This document shows, one piece after another, positions 6,143-11,628 of a stretch of DNA of 11,628 bases. Source of the stretch: a bacterium UBP9_UBA1432 (GTDB lineage Bacteria > Vulcanimicrobiota > Xenobia > Xenobiales > Xenobiaceae); the NCBI GenBank assembly GCA_002329445.1, contig DCTU01000385.1:9571-21198 (forward strand), given 5' to 3'. The notes under the pieces are model-generated. The model saw only the letters and a list, made by a program, of their open reading frames with translations. It ran no database searches and had not been told where the DNA came from. Position 1 is the first letter of the stretch. Every line of letters begins with the position of its first letter. The position numbers and the translations under genes are program-made.

Positions 6143-7927
6143 TTAGCGATGCACCTCGACCGTGGAGACCCCGTGCACCCCGTCCGCCCGGAAGGCTGCG
6201 GCGTGCCAACTGGTTCCGTACAGCTTCGAAACCAGCTCCAGGGCCTGGAGGAACTCAGGGCTGACGGCCTGGGAGGCCTTCAACTCGGTCAGGGCTTCCG
6301 CCTGAATCCTTCCGAAATCCTGGAAACTGACCAGGAAGGCCCGGTTATCCGAGTTCAGGGCAGCGAGGACCTGGGCAAAGCCCGGCAGGCTCCCCACGTT
6401 CTCACCGCTCTTGCGTGCCGTCAGCGCGGCGGCGACGCTCTTGTCCGCCTCGTTCAGACCCAGCAGGATCTCGTGGTCGGAGAAGGCCAGGGCAAAGGCG
6501 CCTTCCGGGGCTCCCTCCTGCTTGGGCGGCGAATAGACCTTGACACCCTCGACCTCGGTGACCGTGAAGGCCGACAGCAGCATCGCCACCTGGGGAATCT
6601 TGCCGAGAAGGCGATCCAGGCCGGCCCGGTCCTTCAGGCCAAGAGCCACGGTGAGGGGAACCTCACGGAGGTTCTGGAGGGCCGTCTGGACATCCTGGCG
6701 GCGTCCCTGGGCCAGGGCCTCGTACTGGGCGGCCTGGATGCGACCGGAGTTCCTGGCCGAATAGGACAGCTCTCCCGAGAGCACTCCCAGGACATCCTGC
6801 TCGAGATCGATGCCTGCCGACTGCAGTTGAAGGGCGGGGCCCTGCCGCAACTGGTCACCATCAGGGAAGCCCGCGGCGATCTCGTAGAACAGATCCCAGA
6901 GCATCCGCAGGTTGAAGGCCGCGTAGGTGTCGACCTCCTTGGAATGCAGGCCGGCCGATTCAAAACCGATGTTGTGGTTCGTCGAGAAGACCTTCTTGCC
7001 CAGCGGACCGGCGGCCTCCAGGTCCACCCCCAGATGCCAGTCGCTGAGAAGTTCCCGACCGGACATCCCGGAGCCCAGCGCCACGAAGCGCATGGCGGAA
7101 AGCAGCGTCACGGTGTCCGGCGAAGGGATCTCCGCCAGGGGAGCTCCCTTCAGCAAACCCTCCAGGTCCACGTAGCCCAACACCGCCTCGCTGTTCCGAA
7201 GCTGGCCCAGGGCAGCTTTGAAACCCGCCTGATCAGCCAGGGACTGACCTGAAGCCGGGGGCTTCAGCCCCATCTCCAGATCCGCCGCCGTGAAACCCAC
7301 CAGGAGCTGTTGACCGTGGATCGCCCAGGCCGGTCCCTTGCCGGGCACGGCCGGGAGATGCACGGGCACCCCCTGGAGGTCCTCGGTCCGATAGGCCACC
7401 CCGCCCTCGGCGGAGGCGGAAGCCTGGACCTTCTCCAGCGAGGCCTGGGCCTGGGCCTCATCGCGGATCTGCAGGACGGCCAGGGCGCGGAAGGACGGCA
7501 GTTCGCCAGAGGCCTTCTCGGCCCCCTCCAGCAGGCTCTGCTGGCCCTCGGCCGGAGCCATGAAGAAGGCTCCCGAGGTCCCCATCCAGGGGAGGAAGTC
7601 CTCTTCCACGGTCATGCCCAGGGTCTTCTGCATCTCCTCGTTGAGAGCCTTGAGCTCGCGGCTCTTCAGGAGGGCCCCCAGGATCTGGCCTTGCGTGTCG
7701 CGGGGCACCCCCGCATTCTCCAGGTCGAAGGCCAGCAGGACCTGGGTCTGGGCCGGTGCCATCGCGGCGGCCCGGGCGGTGAGGTCTCCACCACCCGAGG
7801 GGGTACGGTGGGTGATGAAGTACCAGGCGCCGGCACCGACGGCGACCAGCAGGACCAGGGCCAGCACCACGATTGCGGCCTTGCCCGATTGTTGAACCCG
7901 CCGACCGGACAGGTTGGGGACGTTCAT
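6143..7927 (-). CDS. Membrane-anchored DUF3352-like protein of unknown function
   Basis: 594 residues. A short basic N-terminus leads to one hydrophobic helix at about residues 17-38 (AAIVVLALVLLVAVGAGAWYFI). There is no lipobox Cys, so it is probably an N-in, C-out anchor with a large periplasmic or extracytoplasmic body. After a Gly/Ser linker the body opens with MAPAQTQVLLAFDL (56-69), which resembles the start of the DUF3352 family, proteins that open with a 'P-A-x-T' segment and a beta-strand. Repeated alternating strand-helix segments follow, with no catalytic motif that I recognise. Several stretches look like related beta-alpha units (YVDLEGLL, FSDHEILLGLNEADKSVAAAL, AFLVSFQDFGRI), suggesting internal duplication. 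Start: AAGGAGAT at 7934-7941 lies 6 bases before the ATG. It is the first gene of a likely minus-strand run with the exonuclease and ppa, though a strong hairpin separates it from them. Family assignment is from memory of the fold pattern and no function should be assumed. Confidence 0.75.
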   Translation of the reverse strand: MNVPNLSGRRVQQSGKAAIVVLALVLLVAVGAGAWYFITHRTPSGGGDLTARAAAMAPAQTQVLLAFDLENAGVPRDTQGQILGALLKSRELKALNEEMQKTLGMTVEEDFLPWMGTSGAFFMAPAEGQQSLLEGAEKASGELPSFRALAVLQIRDEAQAQASLEKVQASASAEGGVAYRTEDLQGVPVHLPAVPGKGPAWAIHGQQLLVGFTAADLEMGLKPPASGQSLADQAGFKAALGQLRNSEAVLGYVDLEGLLKGAPLAEIPSPDTVTLLSAMRFVALGSGMSGRELLSDWHLGVDLEAAGPLGKKVFSTNHNIGFESAGLHSKEVDTYAAFNLRMLWDLFYEIAAGFPDGDQLRQGPALQLQSAGIDLEQDVLGVLSGELSYSARNSGRIQAAQYEALAQGRRQDVQTALQNLREVPLTVALGLKDRAGLDRLLGKIPQVAMLLSAFTVTEVEGVKVYSPPKQEGAPEGAFALAFSDHEILLGLNEADKSVAAALTARKSGENVGSLPGFAQVLAALNSDNRAFLVSFQDFGRIQAEALTELKASQAVSPEFLQALELVSKLYGTSWHAAAFRADGVHGVSTVEVHR

Positions 7928-8003
7928 CCGGAAATCTCCTTCGAAAACCAGGCTCGGCGCCGCCTGACGGCAGCGCCCATGGATCCGGGGACGACCCCCC
8001 GGG

Positions 8004-8019
8004 CCTGCCAGCCGGCAGG
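8004..8019. repeat. Short inverted repeat CCTGCC-AGCC-GGCAGG
   Basis: A perfect 6-bp inverted repeat with a 4-base spacer in the divergent promoter region. It could be an operator half-site pair or a small hairpin. The left half recurs within GCCTGCCA at 8101-8108. It is short enough to arise by chance in GC-rich DNA. Confidence 0.3.
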
Positions 8020-8063
8020 TCGCGGGACATTCTTCCGGAGCGCCGGGAAACCTCTATGCGACG

Positions 8064-8084
8064 AGGCGGCCGACGGGGCCGCCT
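8064..8084. repeat. 8-bp inverted repeat (hairpin) upstream of the zinc-ribbon gene
   Basis: AGGCGGCC, a five-base spacer GACGG, then GGCCGCCT: a perfect 8-bp stem ending 89 bases before the ATG at 8174. No T-run follows on either strand, so it is not a standard terminator. It may be an operator or a 5' leader structure. Confidence 0.4.
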
Positions 8085-8173
8085 GACGCCCCGGGTAGGA
8101 GCCTGCCAGAACGGTGCCGAACGGGATCGATCGGTCGCCAGACTCTGGAAGGGTTCGGAAGGAAAGAGAGCCG

Positions 8174-9082
8174 ATGTCACGATTCTGTCCGAAATGCGGA
8201 ACCGGCGTGAGCCAGACCGCGCGGTTCTGCAACCGGTGCGGGGGACGCCTGCGCCAGAAGGAGGCTCCACCCTCCGAATCCCTGCCGACCTGGAGCGGAT
8301 GGGAACCGAGCCCGCCCGCCCCGGCCTCTGCCGTCCCGGAGTCGGTTCCCGCTCCGGTGATCCCGTCGGCTCCCGACTCCCCCTCGCCAGCCTCCGCCGA
8401 GCCGCCCCCTTCGGACATCCCCACCCCGCCCCAGTATTGGGAGTCCTACGACTATCCCTCCCCCTCCGAGTCCTCGAACACGCCCACCTGGCAGGGTTTT
8501 GACGCAGGGCCTCCGCGGGACGCCTCCCGCCCCTTGCCTCCCCTCTCGCAGGTCCTTCCTCCGGACATGGAATCGACCCGTGAACGGGCCCGCGAAATCG
8601 TCCTGAACTTCTCGTTGTGGGCCGCAGGCATCGTTTTGTTCCCGGTCCCCTTCTCCGACCTGGTGCTGCTGATGCCGGTGCAGTCGGCGATGGTGATCTC
8701 CATCGGTCGAGCCTACGGACTCAAGGATCCCCCCGAGAAGGTCCTGGCCATCCTGGCCGGGGCTTGCGGCGCCAGCGTCTTCGGCCAGATCACGGTCCTC
8801 TTCGTGGCCAACTTCATCCCGATCCTGGGGAAGTTCATCAGCGCTCCGTTCGTTTTCGGATGGACCTACGGCCTGGGCGAGGTGGCCATGCGCTACTTCG
8901 AGTCCCAGGGGGAAGCCAGCCCCGACGAGCTGCGCACGATCTTCGAAAAGGCCAGCAAGGAGGCCAGCCGGAACTACGGATCAGGCCCCCGCATCCAGCC
9001 CAATCAGGCCCTCGACAACATCCGCGAGTACGTCTCTGAAGACGAGTACCGCAAGATCCGCGAGCGTTTCGGTTCCAACTGA
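8174..9082 (+). CDS. Zinc-ribbon, proline-rich, DUF697-type membrane protein
   Basis: 302 residues. The N-terminus is a short zinc ribbon, FCPKCGTGVSQTARFCNRCG, with four Cys ligands at 5, 8, 19 and 22. A low-complexity Pro/Ser/Ala linker follows (about 31-130). Then comes a DUF697-like domain (about 138-245) with two hydrophobic stretches: LNFSLWAAGIVLFPVPFSDLVLLMPVQ, with the family's characteristic P-x-P-F and P-x-Q, and a Gly/Ala-rich one around ILAGACGASVFGQITVLFVANFIP. The C-terminal 55 residues are charged and helical. DUF697 regions are known in YcjF-like membrane proteins and at the C-terminus of some GTPases; their role is unclear. Start: the zinc ribbon begins directly after the ATG at 8174, and a GGAAAGAGAG stretch stands just upstream. 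An upstream in-frame ATG at 8114 would add 20 residues unlike the family. Thirty bases separate it from the kinase gene downstream, so the two are probably one operon, and it could be a partner of that kinase. Confidence 0.8.
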   Translation: MSRFCPKCGTGVSQTARFCNRCGGRLRQKEAPPSESLPTWSGWEPSPPAPASAVPESVPAPVIPSAPDSPSPASAEPPPSDIPTPPQYWESYDYPSPSESSNTPTWQGFDAGPPRDASRPLPPLSQVLPPDMESTRERAREIVLNFSLWAAGIVLFPVPFSDLVLLMPVQSAMVISIGRAYGLKDPPEKVLAILAGACGASVFGQITVLFVANFIPILGKFISAPFVFGWTYGLGEVAMRYFESQGEASPDELRTIFEKASKEASRNYGSGPRIQPNQALDNIREYVSEDEYRKIRERFGSN

Positions 9083-9112
9083 GACCCGGCCGACGGCCAA
9101 CGGGGTGCGCAG

Positions 9113-11161
9113 ATGGACTTCGACTCGAATACCGGGCACAAGCCAGCCCCACCGACCCTGCCCTTGGAGAATCGCGGTGGAATGGGCCTCCGGGTCCGGC
9201 TCCTGCTTCCGGTCCTCCTGGCGCTGATCCCGGCCTTCCTGATGTTGCTGGGAGACACCTTGGAAGACCGGGCCTCCTTCACCCAGAGGGCGAGGTGGCG
9301 ATCCTTCGGGTTCCTGAACACCCTGTCTTCAGAAATCGGCCAGAACGTGCGCTCGCTGACCCTGGACCTGCAGACCCTGGCTCAGGCGCCCGAAGTCCAG
9401 GCCCTCGACCCGGTGCCCCTGGACTCGACCCTGGCCGACCTGGCCACCCGGGCGCCGGGTGCCCGAGGCCTGGCCATCTTCGACCGTCAGGGCAACCCCG
9501 TGGCCGCTGCCCCTTCTGCTCCGGGAACCGAGGGGTCTCCCCTCTTCACGATGTTGCAGGACTCGCTGAGCGCGGCCTCTCCCAACATGCTCCTGGTGCC
9601 TGGCGACCGGCCTGAAGAAGGCGCCCTTCAGGCCACCTGGCCCATCGAGAGGGCGGGGACGCCCGTGGGTGCCATCCTGCTGACGGAGAGCCTGGACTGG
9701 ATCCATCGCCGGGCCTCGATCTCCGACCTGCCGGAGGGTTCCACCCTCGATCTGCTGGACGTTGTCGGAAGGCCGGTCCTGCGCCACCCCCACGACCTCG
9801 CCGCGGAATTCCGCCCCTTGCCCCAGGAGGTCCTCCGCCTCGACGAGGACCGGGCCCGCCGGGCCTTCGAGAGGGTCGATCCCGACGGCGTCTCGCGACT
9901 GCATCGGGTCGCGCTGCTCCGCCAACCCGACGGATCCCCCCTGGGTTTCCTGACGGTGGGAATCCCGACCCAGGCCAGCGAGGCCAAGGCCGAAGCGGCC
10001 CTGGCCCGCAATCTGCTGGTGCTGACGGTGGTCGCCCTGGTCTCGCTGGCAACCGCATGGCTTCTGGGTGAATCCTTGTTGCTGCGCCGGCTCCGGGTGC
10101 TGTCCCGGACCATCCACCGCCTGGCCCGCCTCGACCTGACCGCGCGCACGGGACTGGGGCAGCCCCGAGATGAGATCGGCCGGCTGGCCTGGTCCTTCGA
10201 TGTGATGGCCGAGCGCCTGGAACGCTCCAGAAGACGCGAGGTCAACCTCCTGGAGTCGGCCGGAGAAGGGATTTGCGGTCTGGACCCGGCGGGCTGCATC
10301 GTCTTCACCAACCGCGCGGCGGAGGCCTTGCTGGGGCTTCCCTCCACGGAACTCCCCGGCCTTCCCTTGCGGGGCTTCTTCTCTCCGCAGTGCGAGGCTC
10401 AGGCGGAAGCCGCCCTGACCGGGACCCTCCACGAACGCACCCGCCAGACGATGGAGGAGATCTGGCTGCGGCGGGCCGATGGAGAGGAGTTCCCCGTCGA
10501 TTTCACCAGCTCCCCGATGGAGGATCCCCCCGGGGTCCTGGGGGCGGTGGTGGTGCTGCGCGACGTGACCGAACGGACCAGGGCGCGCCGCGCCGCCCTG
10601 GACGCCCACCTGCGCCTGCTGCAGACCGTGGAAGAGAAGAAGGCGTTCTACCGGGAGGTCCTCAACACCGTCTCACATGGACGTTTCCACCTGGTGGACG
10701 CCGAGAAGATCCCCACGACCGGCACCCAGGTCCTGGATCGCCCCCTGGACAGCGAGAACTATGCCAGGATCCGCTCCGAGCTGCCCCGACTGGCCCACCA
10801 GACCGGCCTGACCGAACAACAGGCCTCGGACCTGGTGGTCGTCTTTGGAGAGGCCGCCTCCAACGCGATCAAACACGGAGTCGATGGCCACTGTCAGGTC
10901 TTCTCCGCAGCGGAGGGGTTGGTGGTGCGGGTCTCGGATCGGGGGCCTGGAATCCGCACCGAGCAGCTCCCGGCCACGCTCTTCGAGTCCGGCTTCTCGA
11001 CCAAGGTCTCGCTGGGCATGGGCTTCACCCTGATGCTGCAACTGGCCGACACCATCTGGTTGGCGACCGGACCGGAAGGCACCATCCTTCAGGCGGAGTT
11101 GAACGTCCAGCCCCAGGTGCCCGACCAGAAGATGCTCGAGAAGCTGCTGGCCCGATTCTGA
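9113..11161 (+). CDS. Membrane receptor with HAMP, PAS and RsbT/RsbW-type serine kinase domain
   Basis: 682 residues. A hydrophobic helix at about 26-47, a roughly 245-residue extracytoplasmic region with a Cache-like look (GLAIFDRQGNPV, then later ILLTESLDWI and TLDLLDVVGRPVL), a second helix at about 300-319, HAMP to about 373 and PAS at about 377-490 come first. A linker with EEKKAFYREVLNTVSHGR (507-524) leads to a GHKL ATPase domain (about 565-665): N box E580 and N584 (FGEAASNAIKHG), G1 DRGPGI (609-614), then GFSTKVSLGMGF with G2 at 635-638 and ATGPEGT. There is no HisKA phosphohistidine box. The ATPase resembles anti-sigma and switch kinases (RsbW/RsbT), which phosphorylate Ser/Thr on STAS proteins, rather than classical histidine kinases. 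No substrate gene is visible. The ATG at 9113 has only a weak GGGGTG before it; an ATG at 9182, right before the first membrane helix, is possible. It follows the DUF697 gene and ends one base from the convergent pantothenate kinase. Confidence 0.88.
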   Translation: MDFDSNTGHKPAPPTLPLENRGGMGLRVRLLLPVLLALIPAFLMLLGDTLEDRASFTQRARWRSFGFLNTLSSEIGQNVRSLTLDLQTLAQAPEVQALDPVPLDSTLADLATRAPGARGLAIFDRQGNPVAAAPSAPGTEGSPLFTMLQDSLSAASPNMLLVPGDRPEEGALQATWPIERAGTPVGAILLTESLDWIHRRASISDLPEGSTLDLLDVVGRPVLRHPHDLAAEFRPLPQEVLRLDEDRARRAFERVDPDGVSRLHRVALLRQPDGSPLGFLTVGIPTQASEAKAEAALARNLLVLTVVALVSLATAWLLGESLLLRRLRVLSRTIHRLARLDLTARTGLGQPRDEIGRLAWSFDVMAERLERSRRREVNLLESAGEGICGLDPAGCIVFTNRAAEALLGLPSTELPGLPLRGFFSPQCEAQAEAALTGTLHERTRQTMEEIWLRRADGEEFPVDFTSSPMEDPPGVLGAVVVLRDVTERTRARRAALDAHLRLLQTVEEKKAFYREVLNTVSHGRFHLVDAEKIPTTGTQVLDRPLDSENYARIRSELPRLAHQTGLTEQQASDLVVVFGEAASNAIKHGVDGHCQVFSAAEGLVVRVSDRGPGIRTEQLPATLFESGFSTKVSLGMGFTLMLQLADTIWLATGPEGTILQAELNVQPQVPDQKMLEKLLARF

Positions 11162-11162
11162 G

Positions 11163-11628
11163 TCAGGTCTCGTGTCGGGCCGCCAGCTCCAGGGCCCCCA
11201 AGGCGCCACAGAACTCGCCGTCCTCCAGGATGATGGAGTGTCGCCCCAGGAGCGCGGTGATGCGGAGGAGGACCTCTGCCAGGACCGGGTTCCCCCTCAG
11301 CGTGGACCCGGCGAAGACGATCGGGCGCACCCGGGCCGAGAGGGCCAGTCCCGCCGTGATGAGGGCCACGTTCTCGCCCACCAGACCCATGACGCCGGCC
11401 GCCAGGTCGGCCGGCTCCAGCGGAGCCTCCGCGGATTGGGCCAGACGCCCGAAGTTCGCGGCCGTCAGGTCCCCCTTCAGAGGAATCTGACCAGGGCCGT
11501 AGATGTCGGAGACCAGCAGGTCCACGCAGCGCCGAGAACCGCGCCGGGCCAGCTCGCACAGGTCGTCGAACCCGATCGGACCGAGCAGGGCCCGACCCAG
11601 TCCCAGGACCGTGCCTCCCCCCAGCGCC
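11163..11628 (-). CDS. Type II pantothenate kinase, C-terminal part (partial, cut by window end)
   Basis: The last 154 residues are visible; the N-terminus with the first ATP-binding loop lies beyond the window. Type II PanK phosphorylates pantothenate with ATP in the first step of coenzyme A synthesis. Recognisable pieces in order are LGGGTVLGLGRALLG, a Gly-rich loop; FDDLCELARRG; DLLVSDIYG; MGLVGENVALITAGLAL; IVFAGSTLRGNPVL; and ILEDGEFCGALGALELA near the C-terminus. The pattern VGEN, then FAGSTLRGNP, then GEF-GALGAL is typical of the fumble/CoaW family (ASKHA fold), unlike CoaA or CoaX. The frame is open to the window edge, so the GTG at 11525 is internal. It converges on the kinase gene, with one base between the two stop codons. 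Confidence 0.88.
   Translation of the reverse strand, partial: ALGGGTVLGLGRALLGPIGFDDLCELARRGSRRCVDLLVSDIYGPGQIPLKGDLTAANFGRLAQSAEAPLEPADLAAGVMGLVGENVALITAGLALSARVRPIVFAGSTLRGNPVLAEVLLRITALLGRHSIILEDGEFCGALGALELAARHET

Larger units (their letters stand above)
7928..8173. other. Divergent intergenic region with two hairpins
   Basis: This 246-base gap lies between the starts of the DUF3352 gene (leftward) and the zinc-ribbon gene (rightward), so it should hold promoters for both. I find no convincing -35/-10 pair; TATGCG at 8055-8060 is the best -10 candidate for the plus strand. It contains two inverted repeats, 8004-8019 and 8064-8084, described separately. The octamer GCCTGCCA occurs twice (8003-8010 and 8101-8108), once inside the first inverted repeat. 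I see no credible small gene. Confidence 0.5.

Noticed and set aside
7310..8086. Plus-strand open frame across the DUF3352 N-terminus into the intergenic region
   Set aside because: It covers the strong Shine-Dalgarno and start of the DUF3352 gene in antisense, and its translation is a low-complexity shadow.
9083..9112. GGCCGACGGCC inverted repeat between the DUF697 and kinase genes
   Set aside because: The stem would be only 4 bp with a 3-base loop and lacks a U-tract, too weak to call a terminator.
9329..10609. Minus-strand open frame opposite the kinase receptor
   Set aside because: Antisense to clear Cache-like, HAMP and PAS regions, and its translation is Gln/Gly/Arg-rich without motifs.

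Overview
The window is GC-rich, tightly packed bacterial chromosome with no mobile element, CRISPR array, tRNA or rRNA that I can recognise. Codons end overwhelmingly in G or C. The gene set (bacterial asparaginyl-tRNA synthetase, soluble type I pyrophosphatase, type II pantothenate kinase, and PP2C and anti-sigma-type signalling proteins) points to a free-living high-GC bacterium. I cannot name the phylum safely; a deep-branching group such as Acidobacteriota would fit, but that is a guess.

Layout. At the left edge, on the minus strand, the start of a histidine kinase (1-179, cut by the window) follows asnS (183-1502) after a 3-base gap. A short divergent promoter region separates asnS from a plus-strand 815-residue membrane phosphatase (1650-4097) with six predicted membrane segments, HAMP, GAF and a SpoIIE/RsbU-type PP2C domain. 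Convergent to it is a minus-strand run: a DUF3352-like membrane-anchored protein (6143-7927), then a YprB-like DEDD exonuclease with a helical, TPR-like tail (4813-6039), then inorganic pyrophosphatase ppa (4103-4816). The last two overlap by ATGA. A very stable 13-bp hairpin (6091-6121) lies between the first two genes of that run. A 246-bp divergent region with two hairpins leads to a plus-strand pair: a zinc-ribbon/DUF697 membrane protein (8174-9082) and a membrane receptor with HAMP, PAS and an RsbT/RsbW-type ATPase domain (9113-11161). The right edge holds the C-terminal part of a minus-strand type II pantothenate kinase (11163 to the end).

How it may work together. The clearest theme is signalling by reversible serine/threonine phosphorylation. 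One receptor carries the phosphatase and another carries a GHKL kinase of the anti-sigma/switch type. These are the two opposing enzyme types of a partner-switching system, although no STAS antagonist or sigma factor is visible here. The remaining genes are housekeeping (AsnRS, pyrophosphatase, pantothenate kinase) or little characterised (DUF3352, DUF697, the exonuclease). Nothing in the window is clearly a new defence or mobile system. The most interesting points are the unpaired phosphatase/kinase receptors, the zinc-ribbon DUF697 protein beside the kinase, the intergenic hairpin, and the histidine kinase placed in frame behind the asnS stop codon.
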